DNA of 60,721 nt from the NCBI GenBank assembly GCA_913063505.1, contig CAJXYT010000003.1, forward strand, positions 1 to 60,721, in the 5' to 3' direction. Source of the stretch: an uncultured Gammaproteobacteria bacterium (GTDB lineage Bacteria > Pseudomonadota > Gammaproteobacteria > Steroidobacterales > Woeseiaceae). Every line of letters begins with the position of its first letter. Position 1 is the first letter of the stretch. The translations under genes were made by a program, and so were the position numbers. Below are positions 23,492 through 37,300 of this stretch, piece after piece. The notes beneath the pieces are model-generated. The model had not been told where the DNA came from. It was given only the letters and a program-made list of their open reading frames with translations, and made no database searches.

Positions 23492-23803
23492 TTAAATATC
23501 GACAACGTCGCCGCTCTTGAAGGCGCGTACTTTCTTGCCATCTTCAACGCGGAAACCAACTCGCTCACCCTTCTTAGATTTCGGGTTAAAAACGAGTACG
23601 TTCGAAATATTCAGTGGCATCGCATGGTCTTTAATACCACCTGCTTCGCCAACATTTGGGTTCGGTTTGACGTGCTTTTTCGCGAGGTTAATACCCTCAA
23701 CCAGCACGCGATCATCAGCAAAAACCTCAAGCACGGTGCCACGACGGCCCTTGTCCTTTCCGGCTGTTACGATGATTTCGTCACCTTTTCTGATCTTGTT
23801 CAT
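23492..23803 (-). CDS. rplX: 50S ribosomal protein L24
   Basis: [22 protein letters not shown]. Confidence 0.98.
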   Translation of the reverse strand: MNKIRKGDEIIVTAGKDKGRRGTVLEVFADDRVLVEGINLAKKHVKPNPNVGEAGGIKDHAMPLNISNVLVFNPKSKKGERVGFRVEDGKKVRAFKSGDVVDI

Positions 23804-23811
23804 AATTTCAT

Positions 23812-23836
23812 TCGCGGCCTTAGAGCCGCTCCTACA
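23812..23836 (-). repeat. REP-like palindrome, copy in rplN-rplX gap
   Basis: Minus strand TGTAGGAGCGGCtctaagGCCGCGA. Confidence 0.75.
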
Positions 23837-23846
23837 GTATCTTTCG

Positions 23847-24215
23847 CTACAGCACTTCTGGTGCTAATGAAATAATTTTCATAAACTGGCTGGTTCGCAA
23901 CTCGCGAGTAACCGGTCCAAAAATACGTGTGCCAATTGGCTCAAGACGTGCATTCAGCAAAACCGCTGCGTTGCCGTCGAAGCGAATCAACGAACCGTCT
24001 TTACGACGGACACCCTTACGGGTGCGAACGACGACGGCATTGTAAACCTCGCCTTTCTTAACCTTGCCACGCGGGATAGCGTCTTTAACGCTGACCTTTA
24101 TGACATCACCTACACCAGCGTACCGACGCTTTGAGCCGCCGAGTACCTTGATGCACTGCACGCGACGGGCACCTGAGTTATCTGCCGCATCCAGGACTGT
24201 CTGCATCTGAATCAT
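23847..24215 (-). CDS. rplN: 50S ribosomal protein L14
   Basis: [37 protein letters not shown]. Confidence 0.99.
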   Translation of the reverse strand: MIQMQTVLDAADNSGARRVQCIKVLGGSKRRYAGVGDVIKVSVKDAIPRGKVKKGEVYNAVVVRTRKGVRRKDGSLIRFDGNAAVLLNARLEPIGTRIFGPVTRELRTSQFMKIISLAPEVL

Positions 24216-24231
24216 GACTGCATCCTAAGTG

Positions 24232-24501
24232 TTATGACTTATCTGCCGCGCGTTCAACAATGTTGACGACCGACCAGGATTTATTTTTCGAAATCGGACG
24301 ACCTTCAGAAATCTGAACTCGATCACCCGCCTTACACTCGTTTGTAGCATCGTGCGCCATCACCTTGGACGTGCGACGCATGTACTTGCCGTAAATCGGG
24401 TGCTTAATCAAACGCTCAATAGCAACAGATACGGTCTTGTCCATCTTGTCGCTGACAACACGACCTACAATCGTCCGTTGTGCTTTCTTTTCTTCACTCA
24501 T
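24232..24501 (-). CDS. rpsQ: 30S ribosomal protein S17
   Basis: [34 protein letters not shown]. Confidence 0.98.
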   Translation of the reverse strand: MSEEKKAQRTIVGRVVSDKMDKTVSVAIERLIKHPIYGKYMRRTSKVMAHDATNECKAGDRVQISEGRPISKNKSWSVVNIVERAADKS

Positions 24502-24707
24502 TTGTCTTCACCCACTGCACGCAAAAGCTCACTAAGAACTGTTTTTACGCGCGCGATATCTTTTTTGACACGACCATGCTGATGCACTTGTGTCATTTCG
24601 CCAGTTGCCTGCTGCATACGCAGGTTGAACTGCTCGCGTCGCAGCGCAACGAGTTCTTCGTTGAGCTCTTCCACCGACTTACCTCGAAGGTCAGCTGCAT
24701 TCATCAC
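24498..24707 (-). CDS. rpmC: 50S ribosomal protein L29
   Basis: [32 protein letters not shown]. Confidence 0.98.
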   Translation of the reverse strand: MMNAADLRGKSVEELNEELVALRREQFNLRMQQATGEMTQVHQHGRVKKDIARVKTVLSELLRAVGEDK

Positions 24708-25117
24708 ATCACCTGCCGTTTAACAAACGTGGTATTGAACGGCAGTTTTGCCGCTGCCAGACGAAACGCTTCGCGAGCAATTTCTTCTGTAACACCTTCC
24801 ATCTCATACATTACGCGGCCTGGCTGAATCTGGCATACCCAGTATTCAACGTTACCTTTGCCTTTACCCTGACGCACTTCAAGCGGCTTCTTGGAAATCG
24901 GCTTGTCGGGAAAAACCCGAATCCAGATCTTTCCACCGCGCTTAATGTAACGAGTCATTGCACGACGAGCTGCCTCAATCTGACGTGCCGTCAGACGACC
25001 ACGACCGGTCGCTTTGAGTCCATACTCACCGAACGAAACATCGCTCCCGCGAAGAGCAAGGCCGCGATTACGTCCCTTAAACTGCTTGCGAAATTTTGTG
25101 CGTTTTGGCTGTAACAT
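24704..25117 (-). CDS. rplP: 50S ribosomal protein L16
   Basis: [36 protein letters not shown]. Confidence 0.99.
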   Translation of the reverse strand: MLQPKRTKFRKQFKGRNRGLALRGSDVSFGEYGLKATGRGRLTARQIEAARRAMTRYIKRGGKIWIRVFPDKPISKKPLEVRQGKGKGNVEYWVCQIQPGRVMYEMEGVTEEIAREAFRLAAAKLPFNTTFVKRQVM

Positions 25118-25147
25118 TTTCGTCTATCCAATAGTAGCGGGGCGTTC

Positions 25148-25837
25148 TTACGAACGTGCCGCTTTAGTTTCTGCCGGCTCTGCCGGAATCACTTCAGGCT
25201 TTTCGAACACTTCGCCCTTCATGATCCATACTTTCACACCGATCACACCGTATGTCGTGTGTGCTTCAGCGGTGCCATAATCAATATCCGCACGCAACGT
25301 GTGCAGCGGAACTCGGCCCTCGCGGTACCATTCAGAACGTGCGATTTCAGCACCATTCAAACGACCGCCGACCTTGACCTTGATACCCTCAGCACCAACA
25401 CGCATCGTGTTTGTAACTGCGCGCTTCATAGCCCGCCGAAACATTACGCGCCGTTCGAGCTGCTGAGCGATGCCTTCGGCAACCAGCTGCGCGTCGAGCT
25501 CAGGCTTGCGAACTTCGTTGATATTGATACGAACTTCACCGATATTCATTTCAACCATCGCGGCAACTTCTGAGCGAAGTTTTTCAATATCTTCGCCCTT
25601 CTTGCCGATTACGATGCCAGGACGCGCCGTGTGAATCGTAATATTGCATTTCTTCGACGGACGCTCGATCGTGATGCGGCTAATTGATGCATCCTTCAAT
25701 TTTTTCTTGATGAAGACTCGAATCAAATGGTCCGCGCGGATGTACTTGGGGAACGTCTTGGCATCTGCATACCATGTCGATGACCAATCCTTAACGATTC
25801 CGAGGCGTATTCCTGTTGGGTGTACTTTCTGGCCCAT
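25148..25837 (-). CDS. rpsC: 30S ribosomal protein S3
   Basis: Start taken at [13 protein letters not shown]; the ORF track extends 42 codons into rplV. Confidence 0.97.
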   Translation of the reverse strand: MGQKVHPTGIRLGIVKDWSSTWYADAKTFPKYIRADHLIRVFIKKKLKDASISRITIERPSKKCNITIHTARPGIVIGKKGEDIEKLRSEVAAMVEMNIGEVRININEVRKPELDAQLVAEGIAQQLERRVMFRRAMKRAVTNTMRVGAEGIKVKVGGRLNGAEIARSEWYREGRVPLHTLRADIDYGTAEAHTTYGVIGVKVWIMKGEVFEKPEVIPAEPAETKAARS

Positions 25838-25838
25838 A

Positions 25839-26174
25839 TTACTTTTCGTCTCCAACGCGGATCGTGATGTGGCTGTTCCGCTTAATAATTTGTGCACCAC
25901 GACCTTTTGCACGAGCGCGGAAACGTTTAAACGTTGGTGCCTCGTTAACTTCAATGGTCGCAACTTTCAATTCATCAATATCTGCGCCGTGGTTATGCTC
26001 AGCGTTTGCTACGGCAGACTCCAAAATCTTCTTTACGATACGAGCGCTTTTCTTCGGCGAGAAAGTCAAAGCGCGCAACGCGTCGTCTACAGACTTGCCG
26101 CGAATGACATCAGCCACCAGCCGGCACTTCTGCGGAGAAATTCGTGCGTATCTCAATGTTGCTGCAACTAGCAT
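25839..26174 (-). CDS. rplV: 50S ribosomal protein L22
   Basis: [26 protein letters not shown]. Confidence 0.98.
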   Translation of the reverse strand: MLVAATLRYARISPQKCRLVADVIRGKSVDDALRALTFSPKKSARIVKKILESAVANAEHNHGADIDELKVATIEVNEAPTFKRFRARAKGRGAQIIKRNSHITIRVGDEK

Positions 26175-26187
26175 GATTCAGCCCCCC

Positions 26188-26460
26188 CTACTTAGTTTTC
26201 CGATCACCGGAGTGACCGCGAAACGTACGGGTCACCGCAAACTCACCGAGCTTGTGACCGACCATGTTTTCAGAAATCAGAACAGGTATGTGCTGACGAC
26301 CGTTATGAACGGCAATTGTCAATCCAACCATATCCGGCAGAACCATTGAACGGCGTGACCACGTCTTAATCGGACGGCGATCGTTCGCCTTTGCTGCTAC
26401 TGCAACTTTCTTCACCAAATGGTTATCGACGAATGGACCTTTTCTTACGCTACGCGGCAT
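26188..26460 (-). CDS. rpsS: 30S ribosomal protein S19
   Basis: [34 protein letters not shown]. Confidence 0.99.
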   Translation of the reverse strand: MPRSVRKGPFVDNHLVKKVAVAAKANDRRPIKTWSRRSMVLPDMVGLTIAVHNGRQHIPVLISENMVGHKLGEFAVTRTFRGHSGDRKTK

Positions 26461-26472
26461 TATCGAAATCCT

Positions 26473-27306
26473 TTACTTACGCTTCTTGTTACGGCGGCGA
26501 ACAATCATGCCATCCGTACGCTTGTTTGAACGCGTCTTCGCGCCCTTCGTCGGTGTACCCCATGGGCTAACCGGGTGACGTCCACCTGATGTACGACCCT
26601 CACCACCACCGTGTGGGTGATCGACCGGGTTCATCGCAACACCTCGAACTGTCGGACGAATACCTCTCCAGCGCTTCGCACCGGCTTTGCCGAGCTTACG
26701 AAGGTTGTGTTCTCCATGCCCGACTTCGCCAATGGTTGCGCGGCAGTCGCCGTGAATCTTGCGTGTCTCGCCGGAGCGCAAACGCAGCGTTGCGTAGGCA
26801 CCCTCACGAGCAGCCAGCTGTGCAGAACAACCAGCTGATCGAATGAGCTGACCACCCTTGCCAGGCTTCATTTCAACGTTGTGAACCGTCGTACCAACCG
26901 GAATCGCACGAATCGGCAGTGCGTTACCTGGTTTGATCGGCGCATCTTCGCCACTGATGACGGGTGTGCCGGCCCGAACACCTTTTGGTGCCAGAATGTA
27001 ACGGCGTTCGCCATCAGAATACAAAACCAATGCGATGTGAGCGCTGCGGTTCGGGTCGTATTCGAGGCGCTCTACAACACCCGCGATTCCGTCCTTGTCG
27101 CGCTTGAAGTCAACAAGACGGTAGTGCTGCTTGTGACCGCCACCCTGGTGACGAACTGTGATACGACCATTATTGTTGCGGCCACCATTGCCCGACTTCT
27201 TTTCGAGAAGAGGTGCGTGCGGCTTGCCCTTATGCAGATCCGGCGTCTTGACTGAGACGACGAAACGGCGTCCAGGCGATGTCGGTTTTGCTTTATGTAG
27301 TGACAT
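26473..27306 (-). CDS. rplB: 50S ribosomal protein L2
   Basis: 277 aa, [30 protein letters not shown]. Confidence 0.99.
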   Translation of the reverse strand: MSLHKAKPTSPGRRFVVSVKTPDLHKGKPHAPLLEKKSGNGGRNNNGRITVRHQGGGHKQHYRLVDFKRDKDGIAGVVERLEYDPNRSAHIALVLYSDGERRYILAPKGVRAGTPVISGEDAPIKPGNALPIRAIPVGTTVHNVEMKPGKGGQLIRSAGCSAQLAAREGAYATLRLRSGETRKIHGDCRATIGEVGHGEHNLRKLGKAGAKRWRGIRPTVRGVAMNPVDHPHGGGEGRTSGGRHPVSPWGTPTKGAKTRSNKRTDGMIVRRRNKKRK

Positions 27307-27318
27307 GTCAAATAACCT

Positions 27319-27627
27319 TTATTCTGCGCCGAAGAGCTCTTCGATGGAGGCCCCATCAGCGAGCTTCACGTATGCTTTTTTCCAGTTCGGACGACGACCT
27401 TTGGTCTGTTGAAAACTCTTGGTTTTACCCTTGACGTTAACAACCTGCACCGCTTCGACTTTAACCTCGAAGAGCAGCTCAACTGCCTGTGCTACCTCTT
27501 TTTTCGTTGCGTCTGTACGAACCTTCAAAACAACCTGATTACTCTCAGCCGCTACGTGTGCCTTTTCAGACAGATGCGGACCTTGAATAACTGTCAATAA
27601 TTTTTCCTGATGCAGGGCTCGACTCAT
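27319..27627 (-). CDS. rplW: 50S ribosomal protein L23
   Basis: [33 protein letters not shown]. Confidence 0.98.
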   Translation of the reverse strand: MSRALHQEKLLTVIQGPHLSEKAHVAAESNQVVLKVRTDATKKEVAQAVELLFEVKVEAVQVVNVKGKTKSFQQTKGRRPNWKKAYVKLADGASIEELFGAE

Positions 27628-28226
27628 GACAGGCGCTCCTCAATCAGTTTCAGCGCTGGTAACGTTACCAGAATCTTCTCGAATCGAATCAGCACGACCG
27701 GGTCCATTGAAGCAACGTCGCAGATGCCAACATTCGGCAAGTTGCGAGCTGCAAGGAAAACCTTCTCATCGAACGCTTCATTCAGGATCAGGACGTTGTC
27801 CAGATTGTATTCCTTAAGCTTCGTTGCCAGCAGTTTCGTTTTCGGCGCTTCGAGCACGAGCTCGCTGACGACGACCATACGATCCTGGCGAATCAGTTCT
27901 GACAGAACCGAGCGGATAGCCGCGCGATACATTTTCTTATTTACTTTCTGGTTGAAGTTGCGAGGTTGCGCCGCAAAAGTGCGGCCACCGCCAACCCAGA
28001 TCGGGCTGCGCGAAGTACCAGCACGTGCGCGACCGGTACCCTTCTGAGCCCAAGGCTTAGCACCACCACCACGAACTGCAGAACGATTCTTCTGCGCTTT
28101 CGTACCAGCACGACTACCTGCGAGATACGCGGTAACGACCTGGTGAATTAGGGGCTCGTTAAAGGCTACGCCGAATGCTGCATCTACAACGTCAACTGTA
28201 CCCTTATCCTGTAATTTCAATTTCAT
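27624..28226 (-). CDS. rplD: 50S ribosomal protein L4
   Basis: [25 protein letters not shown]. Confidence 0.98.
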   Translation of the reverse strand: MKLKLQDKGTVDVVDAAFGVAFNEPLIHQVVTAYLAGSRAGTKAQKNRSAVRGGGAKPWAQKGTGRARAGTSRSPIWVGGGRTFAAQPRNFNQKVNKKMYRAAIRSVLSELIRQDRMVVVSELVLEAPKTKLLATKLKEYNLDNVLILNEAFDEKVFLAARNLPNVGICDVASMDPVVLIRFEKILVTLPALKLIEERLS

Positions 28227-28882
28227 TACTGCGCCCTCTTCTTCTTGGTCTTAATCGCGGGGCGCACAACAACTTTGCCACCAGCGTGACCAGGGACAGC
28301 GCCCTTAATCAGGAGAAGATTCCTTTCGACGTCAACGCGCACAACGACAAGATTCTGCACCGTGCGTTGAACATTACCCATGTGACCGGCCATCTTCTTA
28401 CCCTTAAAGACGCGGCCAGGCGTTTGGTTCTGACCGATAGAGCCGGGGGCTCGATGCGCTAGCGAGTTACCATGCGTCGCATCCTGCATGCTGAAGTTCC
28501 AACGCTTAATGGCACCGGCAAAACCTTTACCGATTGTCGTACCAATAACATCGACTTTCTGGCCTTCCTTGAAGAGGTCGACCTTAAGCTCGTTCCCAGC
28601 TGCGAATTCACCTTCGTCGGCGTCATCGAGTTGAAACTCCATCATAAGGTCGCCGGCTTCTACCTTCGCTGCTGCGAAGTGGCCAGCTGCAGGCTTAACC
28701 ACACGAGATGCTCTACGGCTTCCGGCTGAAACTTGCAGCGCACGATAGCCATCATTCTCAATGGTTTTCACCTGAGTGATTTTATTTGGTTGTGCCTCAA
28801 TTACGGTGACTGGAATCGAAACTCCGTCTTCCGCAAAGACACGTGTCATGCCGCATTTGCGACCAACAAGACCCATTGTCAT
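28226..28882 (-). CDS. rplC: 50S ribosomal protein L3
   Basis: [24 protein letters not shown] 5' of ATG at 28882. Confidence 0.97.
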   Translation of the reverse strand: MTMGLVGRKCGMTRVFAEDGVSIPVTVIEAQPNKITQVKTIENDGYRALQVSAGSRRASRVVKPAAGHFAAAKVEAGDLMMEFQLDDADEGEFAAGNELKVDLFKEGQKVDVIGTTIGKGFAGAIKRWNFSMQDATHGNSLAHRAPGSIGQNQTPGRVFKGKKMAGHMGNVQRTVQNLVVVRVDVERNLLLIKGAVPGHAGGKVVVRPAIKTKKKRAQ

Positions 28883-28999
28883 GTTCAAAACCTCGCACCG
28901 ACTTCGTTTGGTCAGTGACAATCTCTAAATTTAAAATCTTCACTATGGCCACTTCGATTGGCGACCACTGTATTTTTCGTTCTATTCAGACATACGAAA

Positions 29000-29048
29000 G
29001 GGCCAGCCATCGCTGAGGAATTAATCCTCGTTGCTCTGGGGCTGACCC
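29000..29048 (-). promoter_or_regulatory. Nested stem-loop in the rplC leader
   Basis: Minus: GGGTCAGCC...GAGGA ttaat TCCTC...GGCTGGCCC. Confidence 0.55.
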
Positions 29049-29182
29049 AAGCTCCGTCACGGTCAAATAACCGTTTCGGCAGTTCCGGGATTTGCCGTGT
29101 CACCCTCGATTTCCTGGCGACTAATATTCGCTATCTATTCTTCTGGCCGACTCCCGGTCCGGCCAAATCTAGCAAGCCCGCA

Positions 29183-29210
29183 ATTATACGACTCCTAACC
29201 CTTATTACAA
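29183..29210 (-). promoter_or_regulatory. Sigma70-type promoter for rplC-led S10 operon
   Basis: Minus TTGTAA-N16-TATAAT followed by GC-rich tgcggg; about 300 nt upstream of rplC. Confidence 0.7.
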
Positions 29211-29295
29211 ACGGTTTTCAGAGTTTTTCGCGATTTTTTCTAAAACTGATTTAGACCATTAGTATCAAAGACTTAGCTGACAGATATAGACTGCC

Positions 29296-29358
29296 TGGGT
29301 GAGTATTGACTGAAATAGTTCCCTTCGGTCCGCTTTATTTCCTGTCAATACTCACCCA
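29296..29358. repeat. 15-bp perfect inverted repeat (TGGGTGAGTATTGAC/GTCAATACTCACCCA) with inner 6-bp stem
   Basis: 29296-29310 vs 29344-29358; inner GAAATA 29312-29317 vs TATTTC 29336-29341. Confidence 0.9.
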
Positions 29359-29542
29359 ACTACCCTCTCAGCGTCGAATAATGTTGCAAGATTTTGGCAA
29401 ACCATCCAAATAAACCTGAAAGAATCGTCGTACTAATTATCAGGCAAGTGGGCGAGATATGTGTGACCGGAAATTACGCGCAGCGAGCCATTCCGAGTTA
29501 TACATATGTCGGCCGCGAGCCGAACATTATTAAAGCAAAGAA

Positions 29543-29857
29543 CTAATTCAGTTTAATCTGAACATCAACCCCAGCAGGCAATTCAAGCTTCATTAAAGCA
29601 TCAACTGTCTTATCGGTAGGATCAACAATATCCATCAAACGCTTGTGAGTACGAATCTCGTACTGATCACGAGCATCTTTATTCACGTGCGGCGAAATAA
29701 GAATCGTGAAACGTTCTTTTCTCATCGGTAACGGAATAGGACCCTTGACCGTAGCACCTGTGCGCTTAGCGGTATCAACGATTTCTCGTGCTGAATTGTC
29801 GATCAAGCGATGATCGAATGCTTTCAGGCGAATTCTAATGTTTTGATTCTCAGCCAT
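29543..29857 (-). CDS. rpsJ: 30S ribosomal protein S10
   Basis: [29 protein letters not shown]. Confidence 0.99.
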   Translation of the reverse strand: MAENQNIRIRLKAFDHRLIDNSAREIVDTAKRTGATVKGPIPLPMRKERFTILISPHVNKDARDQYEIRTHKRLMDIVDPTDKTVDALMKLELPAGVDVQIKLN

Positions 29858-29862
29858 AATTT

Positions 29863-31053
29863 TTACTCAATAACTTTCGCGACAACACCAGCGCCAACAG
29901 TACGACCGCCTTCGCGAATAGCGAAACGCAGACCGTCTTCCATAGCAATCGGTGCAATCAGTTCAACAACCATCTGGACATTATCGCCCGGCATTACCAT
30001 CTCTGTGTCTTTCGGCAACTCACAAGCGCCTGTTACGTCTGTCGTTCTAAAATAGAACTGTGGACGATAGCCCTTGAAGAATGGCGTGTGACGACCACCC
30101 TCGTCTTTAGTCAGAATGTAAACTTCTGCCTCGAACTTCGTGTGCGGTGTGATCGATCCTGGCTTAGCCAGTACCTGGCCACGCTCAACGTCTTCACGCT
30201 TTGTGCCACGCAGAAGAACACCAACGTTATCACCAGCTTCTCCGCGATCCAACAACTTGCGGAACATCTCAACACCCGTACAGGTTGTCTTCTCGGTATC
30301 TTTGATACCAACAATCGCAAGCTCATCACCCACGTTAACAACACCACGTTCGATACGACCGGTAACAACCGTGCCGCGACCTGAGATAGAAAACACATCC
30401 TCAACCGGCATCAGGAAGTCACCATCAATGGCGCGGTCCGGCTGCGGGAAGTAAGTGTCCATCGCTTCAACCAGCTTCACAACTGACGGAATACCGATGT
30501 CAGACGTATCGCCTTCAAAGGCCTTCAATGCAGAACCAGTGACGATCGGTGTGTCGTCGCCCGGGAACTCGTAAGTCGACAGAAGATCACGGATCTCCAT
30601 CTCAACCAGCTCCAGAAGCTCGTCATCATCAACCTGATCGGCTTTATTCATGTACACAACGATGTGCGGTACACCAACCTGACGAGCAAGCAGGATGTGC
30701 TCACGCGTTTGTGGCATTGGGCCATCGGCTGCTGAACAAACCAAGATAGCGCCATCCATCTGCGCTGCGCCCGTGATCATATTCTTCACGTAATCTGCGT
30801 GTCCCGGGCAATCTACGTGAGCGTAGTGACGATTAGCACTCTCATACTCAACGTGCGCTGTCGCAATCGTGATACCACGTTCGCGCTCTTCGGGAGCGTT
30901 ATCAATCTGATCGTAAGCCGATACAGAACCACCGTGCAGCTCAGCCATGCACTTCGTCAGTGCCGCTGTCAGCGTCGTCTTACCATGATCTACGTGGCCA
31001 ATCGTGCCAACGTTCATATGGGGCTTATTTCTCTCAAATTTTTCTTTAGACAT
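29863..31053 (-). CDS. tufA: Elongation factor Tu, copy in str operon
   Basis: 396 aa [31 protein letters not shown]. Confidence 0.99.
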   Translation of the reverse strand: MSKEKFERNKPHMNVGTIGHVDHGKTTLTAALTKCMAELHGGSVSAYDQIDNAPEERERGITIATAHVEYESANRHYAHVDCPGHADYVKNMITGAAQMDGAILVCSAADGPMPQTREHILLARQVGVPHIVVYMNKADQVDDDELLELVEMEIRDLLSTYEFPGDDTPIVTGSALKAFEGDTSDIGIPSVVKLVEAMDTYFPQPDRAIDGDFLMPVEDVFSISGRGTVVTGRIERGVVNVGDELAIVGIKDTEKTTCTGVEMFRKLLDRGEAGDNVGVLLRGTKREDVERGQVLAKPGSITPHTKFEAEVYILTKDEGGRHTPFFKGYRPQFYFRTTDVTGACELPKDTEMVMPGDNVQMVVELIAPIAMEDGLRFAIREGGRTVGAGVVAKVIE

Positions 31054-31078
31054 TATCCAAATTCCCGAGTTGATTTTC

Positions 31079-31098
31079 GTGGTCTGAGACCGCTCCTA

Positions 31099-31101
<3 letters not shown>
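31079..31101 (-). repeat. REP-like palindrome, copy in fusA-tufA gap
   Basis: Minus AGTAGGAGCGGTctcagACCAC, abuts fusA stop. Confidence 0.6.
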
Positions 31102-33186
<2,085 letters not shown>

Positions 33187-33195
33187 AGCAGAGCC

Positions 33196-33693
<498 letters not shown>

Positions 33694-34068
33694 TTATGAC
33701 TTCGGACGCTTAGTTCCGTACTTGGAGCGTCCTTGACGACGATCGGCTACACCAGAGCAATCGAGCGTGCCGCGGACTGTGTGGTAACGAACACCAGGTA
33801 AATCCTTAACACGACCACCGCGAATCAACACAACACTATGCTCTTGCAGGTTGTGACCTTCGCCGCCGATATAGCTTGTGACTTCAAATCCGTTCGTCAA
33901 ACGTACACGAGCAACCTTCCGCATAGCCGAATTAGGCTTCTTAGGCGTCGTCGTGTAAACACGTGTGCATACGCCGCGCTTCTGCGGGCTTGCGTCTAGT
34001 GCTGGTACCGTACTTTTCACGCGTTTTACTTTGCGCGCATTACGTACTAACTGATTCACTGTGGCCAT
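33694..34068 (-). CDS. rpsL: 30S ribosomal protein S12
   Basis: [31 protein letters not shown]. Confidence 0.99.
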   Translation of the reverse strand: MATVNQLVRNARKVKRVKSTVPALDASPQKRGVCTRVYTTTPKKPNSAMRKVARVRLTNGFEVTSYIGGEGHNLQEHSVVLIRGGRVKDLPGVRYHTVRGTLDCSGVADRRQGRSKYGTKRPKS

Positions 34069-34193
34069 GGGCCTTCACTCTTCTTTTGTCTGTTTAAAGT
34101 TACGTTCATTTTGGCGCTTACTTGAGTGTCTCCAATTAAACGCGCACACCCGGCCGCCAAACTTTTCGAGTTCAGTGGACGGGATTTTTCAGA

Positions 34194-34264
34194 GCCCGCC
34201 TAGCGGCAAACTCCAAAGTATTTCGGGGCTCACCGCTAGGCAAGCCCCGGGGTTAAGGGCGGGC
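34194..34264 (-). promoter_or_regulatory. Pseudoknot-capable structured leader 5' of rpsL
   Basis: CGGGGCT/AGCCCCG hairpin whose loop GCCTAGCGG is perfectly complementary to CCGCTAGGC 3' of it; GCCCGCC/GGCGGGC outer pair. Confidence 0.65.
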
Positions 34265-34294
34265 ATTTTAGTGATGCATGCAACTCAGTGTCAA
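34265..34294 (-). promoter_or_regulatory. Sigma70-type promoter of str operon
   Basis: Minus TTGACA-N18-TAAAAT with GC-rich discriminator gcccgccc. Confidence 0.75.
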
Positions 34295-34341
34295 GCAAGC
34301 ATCCCCTCAGGCTCACCATGGCCTGTAAGTTGTTGTTTTTA

Positions 34342-37300
34342 CTAGGCCGGTGTTGTTTCTTCACCACCTTCCACCGCCGCGTCAGCATCTGCCGCCGCAA
34401 CTACTGGCTCTGCATCAGCTACAGTCTCAGCTTCAACCTCAGTTACAGCCTCAATTCCAGCCTCAACATCAGCCATGATTTCAGCTTCAAGGCCTCCGCC
34501 GATTGCCTCGAGCGCTTCTGCCGCTTCGGCCGCAACTTTCTGCGTCTCTTCAAGTAGCTTCAATTGCTCGGACAGATCCTGCTCACGGGTGCGCCGACGA
34601 TCGGCGTGATGAGCAAAACCGGTACCTGCCGGAATCAATCGACCAACGATGACATTTTCTTTCAGTCCACGCAGATCATCTCGCAATCCGCGTACCGATG
34701 CTTCGGTCAGGACACGAGTCGTCTCCTGGAATGACGCCGCTGAGATAAACGATTCGGTTGCCAGTGAGGCTTTGGTAATACCCAAAAGGATAGGATCGAT
34801 CGTCAATGGCTCTTTCTTCTGAGCCTGAAGCTGCTCTTCGACTTCAAAGAAACGCGCCTTGTCGATCTGCTCCCCGCGCAGGTAGTTACTTTCACCCGGT
34901 GTGGCGACAATCACCTTGCGCAGCATCTGGCGAATGATCACCTCGATATGCTTATCATTAATCTTCACACCTTGGAGGCGATATACGTCCTGAATTTCTT
35001 TAACGAGATAGTTCGCCAAGTTCTCAACACCACGCAAACGCAGTATGTCATGCGGATTAGGCTCACCATCGGCGATAATTTCGCCTCTTGCGACCTGCTC
35101 GCCCTCAAACACGTTGAGGTGACGCCACTTCGGAATCAACTCTTCATAGCCATCAGTCTCGCCAGTGATGACGAGGCGACGCTTGCCCTTGGTTTCTTTA
35201 CCGAAGCTAACCGTGCCGGTGTGCTCAGCCATAATCGCAGGCTCTTTCGGCTTACGTGCTTCGAACAGATCAGCGACTCGTGGCAGACCACCCGTGATAT
35301 CCCGAGTCTTCGAAGACTCCTGTGGTATACGAGCAATAATGTCACCAACAGATACCTTCGCACCGTCAGCCAGAGAAATAATAGCGCCGACAGGCAAAGC
35401 GTAAACAGCTGGGATCTCTGTATTGGCGAAGCAGATTTCAACGCCATCGTCGTCAATCAGCTTAGCAACCGGACGTAAGTCCTTGCCAGATCCCGTTCGA
35501 CTCTTCGGATCAAGTACAACAATACTGGTAAGACCAGTGAACTCATCAACTTGCTCAGTGACAGTAATACCGTCGATAAAGTCTTCAAACTTGATCTTGC
35601 CTTCAACCTCGGTAACAACCGGATGAGTGTGCGGATCCCAGTTTGCGAGAATCTGACCTTGCGTAACGTTCGCGCCGTCGCCGATCGTAATCGTTGCGCC
35701 GTAAGGCACTTTGTAACGCTCACGTTCCTGACCCTGCTCGTTGTGGACAATAATTTCACCAGAACGAGAAACAGCAACAAGATAGCCCTTGTGATGTGCG
35801 ACAGTCTTGATGTTGCGCAGTTGAGCGACGCCGTTGGACTTGATCTCAATGTTGTTGATTGCAGCTGAACGTGATGCCGCACCACCAATATGGAAAGTAC
35901 GCATGGTCAGCTGTGTACCCGGCTCACCAATCGACTGGGCTGCGATAACGCCAACCGCCTCACCGATATTGATTCGGTGACCGCGCGCAAGATCACGCCC
36001 ATAACACTGCGAGCAGACGCCATAGCGAATCTCACAAGTAATCGGTGAACGCACCATCATGTGATCAACCTTAAGATCGTCAAGCTTCTGCACGGTCGCT
36101 TCGTCGAGCATGGTGCCCGCGTCACATACGACCGTATCAGTGCCCGGGATCAGAACTGGCTCAGCCAAGACTCGACCCAGAACTCGATCGCGAAGCGGTT
36201 CGACGATGTCGCCGCCCTCTACGATCGGCGCCATCGCGACTCCGTTGCGGGTTTCACAATCGATTTCCGTAATAACCAGATCCTGTGCGACGTCAACGAG
36301 TCGACGTGTCAGGTAACCTGAGTTGGCAGTCTTCAAGGCGGTATCAGCCAAACCTTTTCGAGCACCGTGAGTCGAGATAAAGTACTGCAGTACATCCAGA
36401 CCTTCACGGAAATTAGCCGTAATTGGCGTTTCGATGATCGAGCCATCCGGCTTCGCCATCAGGCCTCGCATACCAGCAAGCTGACGAATCTGCGCGGCGG
36501 AACCACGAGCACCGGAATCGGCCATCATGTAGATCGAGTTGAACGATTCCTGTTCGACTTTCTTGCCCTTGGAATCAGTAACCGTCTCGGATCCGAGCTT
36601 GTCCATCATCGCTTTGGCGACCTGATCATTTGTACGCGACCAGATATCAACGACCTTATTGTAACGCTCGCCGTCGGTTACCAGACCAGAACCATACTGA
36701 TCCTGAATCTCTTTAACCTCAGCCTCTGCAACGGCCAGAATCGCTTCTTTTGACTCCGGCACAACCATGTCGTTGACGCCGACGGAAACACCAGCGAGTG
36801 TCGCGTGACGGAAGCCGGTGTACATCAACTTATCGGCAAAGACGACAGTCTTCTTCAAGCCAAGCTGGCGGTAACAGGCGTTGAGGACGTTCGAAATTGC
36901 TTTCTTCGTCATATTGCGATTGACATGCGTGAATTCCATGCCCTTCGGTAGGATACCTGACAGCAATGCACGTCCAACAGTCGTGTCCAACAACCTCGTG
37001 ACTTCAACCAGTTCGCCGTCTTCGTTCTGCTCGTGAATCGTTACACGAATCTTCACGCTTGCCTGCAGTTCAGCAGCGCCCGCTTCAAAAGCACGTTGCG
37101 CCTCATCCAGATTAGCGAGGATCATGCCTTCGCCCTTCGCATTCACGCGTGTACGAGTCATGTAATAAAGACCGAGTACAACGTCCTGGGAAGGAACGAT
37201 GATTGGATCGCCGTTAGCCGGGGAAAGAATGTTGTTCGAAGACATCATCAATGCGCGAGTTTCAAGCTGCGCCTCAATTGACAGCGGTACGTGGACCGCC

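Noticed and set aside
30088-30749. Duplicated 'novel' plus-strand ORFs (98, 104, 66 aa) found again at 46638-47299
   Set aside because: They recur only because the two tuf genes are identical; antisense artefacts.
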